Origin: Belnapia sp.
GTDB taxonomy: Bacteria > Pseudomonadota > Alphaproteobacteria > Acetobacterales > Acetobacteraceae
Direction: 5' to 3'
Assembly: GCA_028291445.1 (NCBI GenBank)
Contig: JAQGIA010000659.1
Coordinates: forward strand, 1 to 11,214
Length of the DNA stretch: 11,214 nucleotides
A program made the translations under genes and the position numbers. Positions 1-5,989 of this stretch are shown here, one piece after another. Position 1 is the first letter of the stretch. Each line of letters begins with the position of its first letter. The notes beneath the pieces were generated by a model that had not been told where the DNA came from, did no database searches, and saw nothing but the letters and a program-made list of their open reading frames with translations.

Positions 1-327
1 GGCGGGCCGATCAGCCTCGCCGACGCGCCGCCGCTGGCAGGTGCCGCGATGCTGGTGAACACCACCTCGCTCGGCATGCAGAGCCAGCCGCCGCTGGCGA
101 TCGACCTGGCGGCGCTGCCGCCGGACGCGGTCGTCGCCGACATCGTCTATGTCCCGCGCGAGACGCCGCTGCTGGCCGCCGCCCGGGCGCGCGGGCTGCT
201 GGCGGTGGATGGGCTGGGCATGCTGCTGCACCAGGCCCGGCCAGGCTTCGAGGCCTGGTTCGGCATGGCGCCCGTGGTGGATGCCGAGCTGCGGGAATTC
301 GTCGGCGGGGATATCCCGGCGCGATGA
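1..327 (+). CDS. aroE: Shikimate dehydrogenase, C-terminal part (5' end outside window)
   Basis: The reading frame is open from base 1 and gives the last 108 residues. AroE reduces 3-dehydroshikimate to shikimate with NADPH in aromatic amino acid synthesis, in the cytoplasm. Visible family signatures are NTTSLGM at visible residues 20-26 (the conserved N-T-T/S-x-x-G-M segment of the NADP domain), the strand-loop VVADIVYVPRETPLL, and the C-terminal segment DGLGMLLHQARPGFEAWFG, which matches the usual G-x-x-ML-x-x-Q-A segment contacting substrate. The catalytic N-terminal domain lies outside the window. The stop overlaps the coaE start in an ATGA junction, so the two are probably translationally coupled. 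An aroE-coaE order is common in Alphaproteobacteria. The identification is firm. Confidence 0.93.
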   Translation, partial: GGPISLADAPPLAGAAMLVNTTSLGMQSQPPLAIDLAALPPDAVVADIVYVPRETPLLAAARARGLLAVDGLGMLLHQARPGFEAWFGMAPVVDAELREFVGGDIPAR

Positions 328-929
328 AGGTCCTCGGCCTCACCGGAGGCATCGGCATGGGCAAGTCCACCGCCGCCAATACCTTCCGCCGGCTGCACGT
401 GCCGGTCTTCGATGCAGATGCCGCGGTGCATCTCCTGCAAGGCCGTGGCGGCCGGGCGGTGGCGCCGATCGGCGCCGCCTTCCCCGGCACGGTGCGGGAC
501 GGCAAGGTGGACCGCGAGGCGCTGCGCCGCGCCGTGCTGGGCGACGCCGCCGCGCTGGTCCGGCTGGAACGGATCATTCATCCGCTGGTGCGCGAGGCCG
601 AACGGCGCTTCCATGCCGCCGCCCGGCGCCGGGGCGCGCGGCTGGTGGTGCTGGATATCCCGCTGCTGTTCGAAACCAAGGGCGCCGGCCGCTGCGACCT
701 GGTGGTGGTGGTGACGGCGCCGGCGGCGGTGCAGCGCTGGCGGGTGCTGCGCCGGCCGGGCATGACCCCGGCGCGGCTGGACTACATCCTGTCGCGGCAG
801 ATGCCGGACCGCGAGAAGCGGCGGCGGGCCGACCGGGTGGTGCATACCGGCCTGTCGCGGCACCGGGCGCAGCGGGCAATCCGGGCGATCGTGCGGGAGA
901 TGCGGGAAACTCAGGGACAGGCGGGCTAG
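324..929 (+). CDS. coaE: Dephospho-CoA kinase
   Basis: The 201-residue product has the usual CoaE length. It catalyses the last step of coenzyme A synthesis, ATP-dependent phosphorylation of the 3'-hydroxyl of dephospho-CoA, in the cytoplasm. The P-loop is GGIGMGKST at residues 8-16. It is followed by the CoaE-typical DADAAVH segment near residue 30, the PLLFE segment after a hydrophobic strand (VVLDIPLLFE), and the lid/ADP region with QMPDREKRRRADRVV. The C-terminus TGLSRHRAQRAIRAI is typical of alphaproteobacterial CoaE. The ATG at 324 overlaps the aroE stop by 4 bp. The usual alphaproteobacterial downstream neighbour dnaQ is absent; a convergent aminotransferase gene follows instead. The last codons and stop run into a short tandem repeat. 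Confidence 0.95.
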   Translation: MKVLGLTGGIGMGKSTAANTFRRLHVPVFDADAAVHLLQGRGGRAVAPIGAAFPGTVRDGKVDREALRRAVLGDAAALVRLERIIHPLVREAERRFHAAARRRGARLVVLDIPLLFETKGAGRCDLVVVVTAPAAVQRWRVLRRPGMTPARLDYILSRQMPDREKRRRADRVVHTGLSRHRAQRAIRAIVREMRETQGQAG

Positions 930-967
930 GGAGGGGCTGGTTAGGGACGGGCTGTTAGGGACGGGCC
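910..967. repeat. Degenerate 14-bp tandem repeat across convergent stop codons
   Basis: Two adjacent 14-bp units, GTTAGGGACGGGCT at 940-953 and the same with a final C at 954-967, match at 13 of 14 positions. A third copy at 925-938 (GCTAGGGAGGGGCT) and a weaker fourth at 910-923 continue the pattern upstream. The copy at 925-938 contains the TAG stop of coaE on the plus strand. The copy at 954-967 contains the TAA stop of the aminotransferase on the minus strand. The pattern suggests slippage duplication at a convergent gene boundary. No convincing terminator hairpin is present. Confidence 0.7.
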
Positions 968-2121
968 TCCGCCATGGCATCGTGGAAGGCCGCCAGGAAG
1001 CGGTCCACATCGGCTTCGTCGTTGTAGACATGCGGGCTGATGCGCATCCGGCCGAGCCGCCGGGCGACATGCACGCCCGCCTCGGCCAGGCGCTCGACCA
1101 GGCCGGCCGGCATGCCCTCGGGGAATTCCAGGCTGAGCAGGTGCGGCGCCCGCAGCGCGGCCGGCGGCATGCGGACCAGCATGCCCGCCTCGGTCAGCCC
1201 CTCGGCGATGCGGTCGGTCAGGAATTTCAGCCGTCCGGTGATGGCCGCGGTGCCCCAGCGGGCCATCAGCTCCATCCCGACCGAGGCCATCTCGAGGCCG
1301 ATGAAATGGTCGCGCTCCCCCATGTCGAAGCGCTGGGCGCCCTCCCCATAGCCGATGTCGGCGAGGTAGGGCGCCGTCTCGGCATCGACCGAGCGGCGGG
1401 CGGCGGCGGTCTGTTCCAGCGGGATGCCGCCCTGGTGGCGGCGGGCGAGGTAGAGGAAGGCGCGGCCATAGGGGCCGAGCACCCATTTATAGGTCGGGAA
1501 GATCAGCGCATCCACGCCCAGCGCCATGACATCGAGCGGCATGACACCGGCGCCGTGCGTCGCATCCACCAGCAGCGCCGCGCCCTGGGCCCGCAGCGCG
1601 ACCCCGATCCAGCCGAGGTCCAGCACCCCGCCATCCGCCCAATGCACCGAGGAGATGGAGGCGACCGAAACCGGCGGGGCGTCCGGCCGGTCGATGGCGG
1701 CGAGCACTGCGGCGGTCCAATCGGCATCGGCCGGGCGGGGCACCACCTCGACCGTGAAGCCCTGCGCCGCCGCCCGGCCCAGCCATTCCAGCACCGGGGA
1801 GGAATGGTCGTCCTCCAGCAGCAGCACCCGTGTCCCGGCTGGGGCCGGCAGCACCCGGGCGGCGGTGGCGATGCCGTAGCTGACCGAGGGGATGAGGGCG
1901 ATATCGGTGGCCTCGGCGCCGATCAGCGCCGCTGCGGCGGCGCGGGCGCGGGCGAATTGGGCGGCGGGCTGCCCTACCTCGACCTCCCATGGGCGCAGCT
2001 TGCGGGCAACGCCGGTGAGCCCGGCATCCCGCACCGCCAGCGGCAGCGGGCTCCAGGAGGCGGCGTTGAGGTAGCAGACCGCACGCGGGATATCGAAGAG
2101 GTCGCGTTGCGAGGGCAGCAT
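955..2121 (-). CDS. Class V (NifS-like fold type I) PLP-dependent aminotransferase
   Basis: The 388-residue cytoplasmic enzyme belongs to the class V aminotransferase / cysteine desulfurase-like / isopenicillin N epimerase-like group. Visible landmarks are the N-terminal YLNAASWSPLP segment, SVHWADGG around residues 158-165, the PLP-nitrogen-binding aspartate D186 in LLVDATHGAG, and the Schiff-base lysine K212 in FPTYKWVLGPYGR. The C-terminal small domain ends with MRISPHVYNDEADVDRFL, which fits the family's R-x-S-x-H-x-Y-N-x-x-x-D motif. Length is normal and all key residues are present. The start ATG is supported by AAGGAG six bases upstream. The MFS gene lies just upstream on the same strand, 72 bp away across a 16-bp tandem repeat, so co-transcription is likely. 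The substrate cannot be read from sequence. The convergent neighbour is coaE. Confidence 0.88.
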   Translation of the reverse strand: MLPSQRDLFDIPRAVCYLNAASWSPLPLAVRDAGLTGVARKLRPWEVEVGQPAAQFARARAAAAALIGAEATDIALIPSVSYGIATAARVLPAPAGTRVLLLEDDHSSPVLEWLGRAAAQGFTVEVVPRPADADWTAAVLAAIDRPDAPPVSVASISSVHWADGGVLDLGWIGVALRAQGAALLVDATHGAGVMPLDVMALGVDALIFPTYKWVLGPYGRAFLYLARRHQGGIPLEQTAAARRSVDAETAPYLADIGYGEGAQRFDMGERDHFIGLEMASVGMELMARWGTAAITGRLKFLTDRIAEGLTEAGMLVRMPPAALRAPHLLSLEFPEGMPAGLVERLAEAGVHVARRLGRMRISPHVYNDEADVDRFLAAFHDAMAEARP

Positions 2122-2134
2122 GGGCAGCTCCTTG

Positions 2135-2198
2135 TGCCGATCGGATTGCGTGCCGATCGGATTGGGTAGCGGTCGGATTGCGTGCCGGTCGGATTACC
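2135..2198. repeat. Four tandem copies of a 16-bp unit between MFS and aminotransferase genes
   Basis: Four contiguous 16-bp units are visible: TGCCGATCGGATTGCG (2135-2150), TGCCGATCGGATTGGG (2151-2166), TAGCGGTCGGATTGCG (2167-2182) and TGCCGGTCGGATTACC (2183-2198). The first two carry the 8-bp palindrome CCGATCGG; in the other two it has drifted to a CGGTCGG core. The array fills nearly the whole gap. Its last unit contains the MFS stop codon (2194-2196), and its first unit ends 13 nt short of the aminotransferase start, just before the ribosome binding site. There are no spacers, so it is not a CRISPR array. It could be slippage-derived or a multi-site operator. Confidence 0.92.
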
Positions 2199-3453
2199 CT
2201 TTTTGGCGTGGCAGGAAGGCGGTGAGCAAGCCGAGCGCCGGCAGGTAGGCGCAGACCCGGTAGACGGTGCCGATGCTGGTGAGGTCGGCCAGCTCGCCCA
2301 GCGCCGCCGCGCCGAGCCCGCCGAGACCGAAGGAGAAGCCGAAGAACATCCCGGCCACCAACCCGACCCGGCCCGGCATCAGTTCCTGCGCATAGACCAG
2401 GATGGCGGAGAAGGCGGAGGCCATGATGATGCCGATGAGGACCGAGAGCACCCCGGTCAGCGCCAGCCCGACATGCGGCAGCGCCAGGGTGAAGGGCAGC
2501 GCGCCGAGGATGGAGAACCACATCACCGGCACCCGGCCGATCCGGTCCGCCAGCGCCCCGCCGATCAGCGTGCCGACGACCAGGGCGGCGAGGAAGGCGA
2601 AGAGGAACATCTGGGCGAGCGGCACGGAAATGTGGAATTTATCGATCAGGTAGAAGGTGTAGTAGCTGCTGAGGCTGGCCGTGTAGACGTTCTTCGAGAA
2701 CAGCAGCGCCACCAGCACGGCGATCGCCAGCCCGACCTTTGCCCGCGACAGCGGCGCGGCACCGGATGCGGCGCGCCCCTTGGCGGCGGGCCGCGCGGTG
2801 CGGTTGCGGGCGTACCAGCCGCCGACCTGCACCAGCACGATCATCCCGAGCAGCGCCGCCGCCGAGAACCACACCAGGCTGCGCTGGCCCTGCGGCACCA
2901 CGATGAAGGCGGCCAGCAGCGGCCCCGCCGCCGAGCCGGTATTGCCGCCGACCTGGAACAGCGATTGCGCCAGCCCGTAGCGCCCGCCGGAGGCCAGCCG
3001 CGCCACGCGCGAGGCTTCCGGGTGGAAGACCGAGGAGCCCATCCCGACCAGCGCCGCCGCCAGCAGGATCAGCGGATAGCTGCCCGCATGCGCCAGCAGC
3101 ACCAGCCCGACCAGGGTGAAGCCCATGCCTACGGGGAGCGAATAGGGCATCGGCCGCTTGTCGGTGACCATGCCGACCAGCGGCTGCAGCAGCGAGGCGG
3201 TGCATTGGAAAGCCAGGGTGATCAGGCCGATCTGGCCGAAGTCCAACCCATAGGAGGTCTTCAGGATGGGGTAGATCGCCGGGACCAGCGACTGCATCAG
3301 ATCGTTCAGGAAATGACAGAAGCTGAGCGAGAGGATCACCGCGAAGGTGGTGCTGCTGGTTGCCTGGCTGGCCGCAGCGGGTGCGGCCGCAACGGGAGCG
3401 GCCGTAACGGGAGCGGCCACTGGGGCCCGTGCATCGATGGTCTGCTCGCTCAC
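2194..3453 (-). CDS. MFS transporter, fosmidomycin-resistance (Fsr)-like family
   Basis: The 419-residue inner-membrane protein has about 12 hydrophobic segments in two halves joined by a basic loop (near residues 216-238, RNRTARPAAKGRAASG). Family landmarks are CHFLNDLMQSLVPAIYPILK at residues 46-65, FHPEASRVAR at 143-152, and MFS motif A copies GMVTDKRPMP (94-103) and GGALADRIGR (298-307). Fsr-type proteins are proton-driven exporters; the substrate here is unknown. Residues 10-29 form a Pro/Ala repeat ahead of the first membrane segment, an unusual extension for the family. The GTG at 3453 was chosen because GAGG lies nine bases upstream. The in-frame ATG (3462) and TTG (3468) would leave that GAGG with no spacing or inside the gene. 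It is divergent from the carboxymuconolactone decarboxylase-like gene and upstream of the aminotransferase. Confidence 0.9.
   Translation of the reverse strand: MSEQTIDARAPVAAPVTAAPVAAAPAAASQATSSTTFAVILSLSFCHFLNDLMQSLVPAIYPILKTSYGLDFGQIGLITLAFQCTASLLQPLVGMVTDKRPMPYSLPVGMGFTLVGLVLLAHAGSYPLILLAAALVGMGSSVFHPEASRVARLASGGRYGLAQSLFQVGGNTGSAAGPLLAAFIVVPQGQRSLVWFSAAALLGMIVLVQVGGWYARNRTARPAAKGRAASGAAPLSRAKVGLAIAVLVALLFSKNVYTASLSSYYTFYLIDKFHISVPLAQMFLFAFLAALVVGTLIGGALADRIGRVPVMWFSILGALPFTLALPHVGLALTGVLSVLIGIIMASAFSAILVYAQELMPGRVGLVAGMFFGFSFGLGGLGAAALGELADLTSIGTVYRVCAYLPALGLLTAFLPRQKG
3371..3415. repeat. 15-bp in-frame tandem repeat coding the MFS Pro/Ala N-terminus
   Basis: Three 15-bp units, GCCGCAGCGGGTGCG, GCCGCAACGGGAGCG and GCCGTAACGGGAGCG, lie head to tail; a decayed fourth follows at 3416-3430. 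On the minus strand they code a five-residue period (APVAA, APVTA, APVAA, APAAA). Because the unit is a multiple of three, copy-number change would keep the frame and only alter the length of the cytoplasmic N-terminal tail. Confidence 0.8.
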
Positions 3454-3462
3454 CCGCCACAT

Positions 3463-3466
3463 CCTC
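3463..3466 (-). promoter_or_regulatory. Ribosome binding site deciding the MFS start
   Basis: Minus-strand GAGG at 3466-3463 is nine bases before the GTG at 3453. It abuts the in-frame ATG at 3462 with no spacer, so it can serve the GTG but not the ATG. Confidence 0.55.
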
Positions 3467-3495
3467 AATGTTCGACTGTCACTATAGGCACAATC

Positions 3496-3514
3496 GGACG
3501 ACTGACTATCGTCC
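3496..3514. promoter_or_regulatory. 19-bp inverted repeat in the divergent MFS / decarboxylase-like promoter region
   Basis: GGACGA (3496-3501) and TCGTCC (3509-3514) are a perfect 6-bp inverted repeat around a 7-nt centre. It sits in the AT-richer 113-bp gap between the divergent starts (3454-3566). On the minus strand a TATAGT hexamer (3486-3481) lies just downstream and could be a -10 box for the exporter, although no good -35 was found. The arm sequence also recurs as a split direct repeat: CGACTG at 3473 and 3499, and ACTAT at 3481 and 3505. An operator shared by both genes is plausible; no regulator gene is nearby. Confidence 0.45.
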
Positions 3515-3566
3515 CGACCCCGCCATTGGCGCTAGGCTGCCCCGCGCAACGAAGGGAACAGGAACC

Positions 3567-3965
3567 ATGGCCAAGAGCGCGATGCACAAGAAGGGCTCGG
3601 CGGTACGGCAGGAGCTGATGGGCGCGGCGATGGCCGAGAAGATGGCCAAGACCGTCTACAACGACCCGTTGATGGAAGGCTTCGCCGATTGGACGCGGGA
3701 GGCGGTCTTCGGCCTGCTCTGGACCCGGCCGGGGCTGGACCTGAAGACCCGGGCGCTGATCACCGTCATCACCGATACCTCCACGGCCGCCTGGCCGGAG
3801 CTGCGCATCCATCTGCGGATGGCGCGCAACCAGGGCTGGACCGAGGCGGAGCTGGGCGAGGCGCTGCTGCATACCGCCGGCTACATCGGCGCCCCCTCGG
3901 TGCGGGAGGCGCTGCTGGTGGCGCGCGAGGTCTTCGAGGAGATGCGGGCGGAGGCGGCTGAGTAG
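3567..3965 (+). CDS. Carboxymuconolactone decarboxylase (CMD/PcaC-like) family protein
   Basis: The 132-residue product has the usual PcaC length. Family members decarboxylate 4-carboxymuconolactone in the protocatechuate branch or act as peroxidase-like AhpD relatives. The pattern here, WPELRIHLRMARNQGWTEAELGEAL (E78, H82) followed by HTAGYIGAPSVREAL, matches the PcaC-type core E-x3-H-x3-A-x3-G-x-(T/W)-x2-E-x2-E with a Y-x-G-x-P segment. There is no CxxC, so AhpD-type disulfide chemistry is excluded. The ATG at 3567 was chosen because GAAGGGA and AGGA lie just upstream and homology begins after it; the frame upstream of it has no such support. No other pca genes are present, so a role in protocatechuate breakdown is not shown. 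It is divergent from the exporter and is followed by a hairpin. Confidence 0.82.
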   Translation: MAKSAMHKKGSAVRQELMGAAMAEKMAKTVYNDPLMEGFADWTREAVFGLLWTRPGLDLKTRALITVITDTSTAAWPELRIHLRMARNQGWTEAELGEALLHTAGYIGAPSVREALLVAREVFEEMRAEAAE

Positions 3966-3987
3966 CCGCCCCATCCTGCCGCAGCCC

Positions 3988-4007
3988 CCGGGCGCCACGA
4001 CGCCCGG
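3988..4007. terminator. Hairpin between convergent genes, possible bidirectional terminator
   Basis: CCGGGCG (3988-3994) and CGCCCGG (4001-4007) form a perfect 7-bp GC-rich stem with a 6-nt loop CCACGA. It lies 22 bases after the stop of the decarboxylase-like gene and directly beyond the stop of the convergent HExxH gene (4010-4012). There is no T-tract on either side, so termination is inferred from position and stem quality. Confidence 0.55.
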
Positions 4008-4009
4008 TG

Positions 4010-4534
4010 CTACAGCAACTGCTCGTTCTTGACCGAGAGGCCGCGCACCAGCATTTCCTTGTTCTTCTCGGTCGGTGGAACCTGCGGCGGGGATGCCGCC
4101 AGGCCGCCCCCGCCGGCCGGTCCGTGCATGTCGCTTTCGGACCAGCCAGGAAACAGGTTGTGCAGGCTCTCATGCAGCGCGACCTTGGCATAGGCGGCGT
4201 ATCTGTACTGCTTCCGGTCGTCCCTCATGCCGATCAGGCGGTAGAATTCGGAGCCGGAGACCTTGCCCTGCGTGCGGGTATGGCCACCGATATGCTCCTT
4301 CAGCGCGGCACCAGGCAATTTCGCCTGGACATAGGAATGGTCCACATCCTCGACGAAATGCAGCACCAGGTTATCCGTGGCGCCGCCGGCGCCCCAGGCC
4401 ACCGTCACCTGGTGCACCGAAGTCGGCGCTATGCATTCATCGAACAGGTCCTGGATCGTCTTCAGCAGGCCCTTCCGCCAATCCGCGGTGGAACCGGTCG
4501 CATGATCGACGAGTGAAACAGAGAATTGGGTCAT
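4010..4534 (-). CDS. Orphan protein with HExxH zinc-metalloprotease-like motif
   Basis: I do not recognise the family of this 174-residue protein. H121-E-S-L-H125 is a full HExxH motif preceded by the helix-like AAYAKVAL, as in zinc peptidases. It is followed by NLFPGWSESDMHG, giving G130 and H137, and then a five-glycine-rich turn (GPAGGGGLA, 138-146). In metzincins the third ligand is a His six residues after the second His; here the nearest His is 12 after, so H137, D135 or E133 could complete the site in a non-standard way. There is no signal peptide or membrane segment. GC is visibly lower than its neighbours: hand counts give 58% and 55% in two 60-base samples, against 72% in a sample of the GMC gene. 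The 4534 ATG has GGAGAAG eight bases upstream; the in-frame ATG at 4573 lies inside a palindrome. Acquisition by transfer is plausible. Confidence 0.72.
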   Translation of the reverse strand: MTQFSVSLVDHATGSTADWRKGLLKTIQDLFDECIAPTSVHQVTVAWGAGGATDNLVLHFVEDVDHSYVQAKLPGAALKEHIGGHTRTQGKVSGSEFYRLIGMRDDRKQYRYAAYAKVALHESLHNLFPGWSESDMHGPAGGGGLAASPPQVPPTEKNKEMLVRGLSVKNEQLL

Positions 4535-4568
4535 GATGCTGGCTTCTCCGCCTGCGGCAATCCCCTCG

Positions 4569-4584
4569 ATCATAGGTCCTATGA
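4569..4584 (-). promoter_or_regulatory. Palindrome overlapping a TATGAT box upstream of the HExxH gene
   Basis: TCATAGG (4570-4576) and CCTATGA (4578-4584) are a perfect 7-bp inverted repeat around a single base. On the minus strand the same bases read TATGAT (4574-4569), one change from the consensus -10 box, 35 bases before the preferred start. No clear -35 is visible. The overlap of dyad and -10 is the layout expected of a repressor operator. It also argues against the alternative start codon at 4573. Confidence 0.5.
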
Positions 4585-4609
4585 CGATGCCCGGCGGGCC
4601 GAAGCATCG
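4585..4609 (-). terminator. Hairpin downstream of cinA, weak terminator candidate
   Basis: CGATGC (4585-4590) pairs with GCATCG (4604-4609), and inside them CGG (4592-4594) pairs with CCG (4599-4601) around a 4-nt loop. It is about 40 bases after the cinA stop on the minus strand and directly ahead of the palindrome of the next gene. No T-tract follows. It may end cinA transcription or be chance structure in GC-rich DNA. Confidence 0.35.
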
Positions 4610-4647
4610 CCTTCCTGCTCAATACTGCGTTCCTGGCAGGTGCGGCT

Positions 4648-5907
4648 TCAGCGCTGCTCGAAGTCCACCGGCTCATCGACCGGCAGGCCGAGCAGCAGGC
4701 GGCGCAGGCAATCGAGGCCCATCTCGGTCGCCCCCTGGCGCACCCAGTCGCGGCCATTGGTCAGCCGCGCCCGGCGGGTGACCACCGCATCCTCGGTGGC
4801 GAGGCCGATGCAGATGACCCCGCCCCAGTCCCGGCTGTCCGGCCCGGGGTCGGGGGCGACCAGCACGGCAAGGGCATGGCTCGCACCGCTGCCCGCCCGC
4901 AGGGCCTGGGCGACGGCTGCGGCAGCCTCGGGGGTGACCGCCACCGGCGCGGGGATGCCGATGCTGGCGCAGAGCCGGTCGAGCGCCGGCGCCACCACGC
5001 CACTGGCGAAAAGCCCCTCGGCGCCAGGCTGCCGCGCCAGGCGTGAGGCAATGGCGCCGCCGGTGAACATCTCGGCCAGGGCCAGCGTGCCGCCGGCCGC
5101 CCGCAGCGCATCGAGGATGACGCTTTCCAGCGAGGCATCGTCTTCCGCCAGCACGAAATTGCCGAGCCGGCGGCGCACCTCCGCCTCGATCGGTCCGAGC
5201 AGGCGCTCCAGCTCGGCGGCATCGGCGGCGCGGACCGCGAGCTTGGTCTCGAGCTGCGGGTAGTGGGACTGGAAGCCGAGCTTCACCGCGCCCTCCTCGA
5301 GGCCGGGGATGTCGCTCAGCATCTGGTCGGCCCGGCTTTCGCCGATCCCGAAGCTATGGAAGCGCTTCAGCCGCGTCACGCCGGGCAGCCCGCCCTGCGC
5401 CAGCAGCCGGGGGAGAAGCTGTTCCTCCAGCATCCGCTTCATCTCGCGCGGCACGCCGGGGGTAAAGAAGAATCGCGCGCGGCCGAGGGTGACGGCGAAG
5501 CCGCAGGCGGTGCCGATCGGGTTGTCGATGAACTCGGCGCCCTCCGGCAGCATGGCCTGCTTGCGGTTGTTCGGCGGCATGACGCGGCCGCGGCGGGCGT
5601 AGAAGCCCTCGATCCGCGCCAGCCATTCCTCGTGCAGCACCAGGGGCACGCCGGCCGCCTCGGCGGCGACCTCCTGGGAGAGGTCATCCACGGTCGGGCC
5701 GAGCCCGCCGTTGACGATCACCGCATCGGCCCGCAGCGCGGCCTCGGCGAAGGCGGCGCGCAGGCTGGGCCGGTCGTCGCCGACGACGGTGCCCCAATGC
5801 ACGGTCAGGCCGAGCTCGACCAGGCGGCGGGCGATATGGCCGTAATTGGTGTTGATGGTTTTACCGGTGAGGATCTCGTCGCCGGTGCAGAGAATCTCGA
5901 TGCGCAT
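4648..5907 (-). CDS. cinA: CinA-family protein with intact N-terminal MoCF/pyrophosphatase domain and degenerate C-terminal amidase domain
   Basis: The 419-residue protein has the length of full two-domain CinA. The N-terminal domain (about 1-170) shows GDEILTGKTINTN (9-21), NGGLGPTVDDLSQEV (66-80), NNRKQAMLPEGAEFIDNPIGT (113-133) and FFTPGVPREMKRML (147-160). These are the conserved signatures of the COG1058 domain, which hydrolyses ADP-ribose-type pyrophosphates in characterised CinA. A linker with FGIGES (186-191) follows. The C-terminal domain (about 255-410) should be nicotinamide-nucleotide amidase, but the ESCTGG motif reads EMFTGG (279-284) and the Y-x3-K segment reads VVAPALDRL. The ATG at 5907 has GAGGGG six bases upstream. 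The in-frame extension to 6078 is low-complexity and lacks homology. The HExxH gene lies 113 bp downstream on the same strand. Confidence 0.88.
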   Translation of the reverse strand: MRIEILCTGDEILTGKTINTNYGHIARRLVELGLTVHWGTVVGDDRPSLRAAFAEAALRADAVIVNGGLGPTVDDLSQEVAAEAAGVPLVLHEEWLARIEGFYARRGRVMPPNNRKQAMLPEGAEFIDNPIGTACGFAVTLGRARFFFTPGVPREMKRMLEEQLLPRLLAQGGLPGVTRLKRFHSFGIGESRADQMLSDIPGLEEGAVKLGFQSHYPQLETKLAVRAADAAELERLLGPIEAEVRRRLGNFVLAEDDASLESVILDALRAAGGTLALAEMFTGGAIASRLARQPGAEGLFASGVVAPALDRLCASIGIPAPVAVTPEAAAAVAQALRAGSGASHALAVLVAPDPGPDSRDWGGVICIGLATEDAVVTRRARLTNGRDWVRQGATEMGLDCLRRLLLGLPVDEPVDFEQR

Positions 5908-5919
5908 CCCGTTCCCCTC

Positions 5920-5989
5920 GTGGCGCTGCCGCGAAGCAACCTTGTGCCGCTGCGCGGAGCAATCTTGTCGCTGCCGCGACGGGCAAATG
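5920..5989. repeat. Three imperfect ~24-bp direct repeats upstream of cinA
   Basis: Three consecutive units share the pattern GTxGCCGCTGCxGCGxAGCAAxCTTG. Copies lie at 5920-5944, 5944-5967 and 5967-5989, the last more diverged; a fragment GCGCTGCCGTC follows at 5996. The third copy contains a perfect hairpin, GTCGC (5967-5971) / GCGAC (5976-5980). They fill the cinA-proximal part of the 198-bp divergent gap, starting 12 bases upstream of the cinA start. Confidence 0.6.

Noticed and set aside
699..716. Run of GTG triplets in coaE as a microsatellite
   Set aside because: It codes the valine-rich strand (LVVVVT) expected at this place in CoaE. The run is short and explained by codon bias.
982..2169. 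395-codon plus-strand open frame opposite the aminotransferase gene
   Set aside because: Its translation is Arg/Gly/His-rich without family motifs, as expected of antisense frames in GC-rich DNA. The minus strand encodes a complete PLP enzyme.
2135..2198. CRISPR array
   Set aside because: The 16-bp units are contiguous with no unique spacers, and no cas genes are present.
2182..3618. 478-codon plus-strand open frame opposite the MFS gene
   Set aside because: Low-complexity, highly charged shadow translation running through the divergent promoter. The minus strand shows clear MFS motifs.
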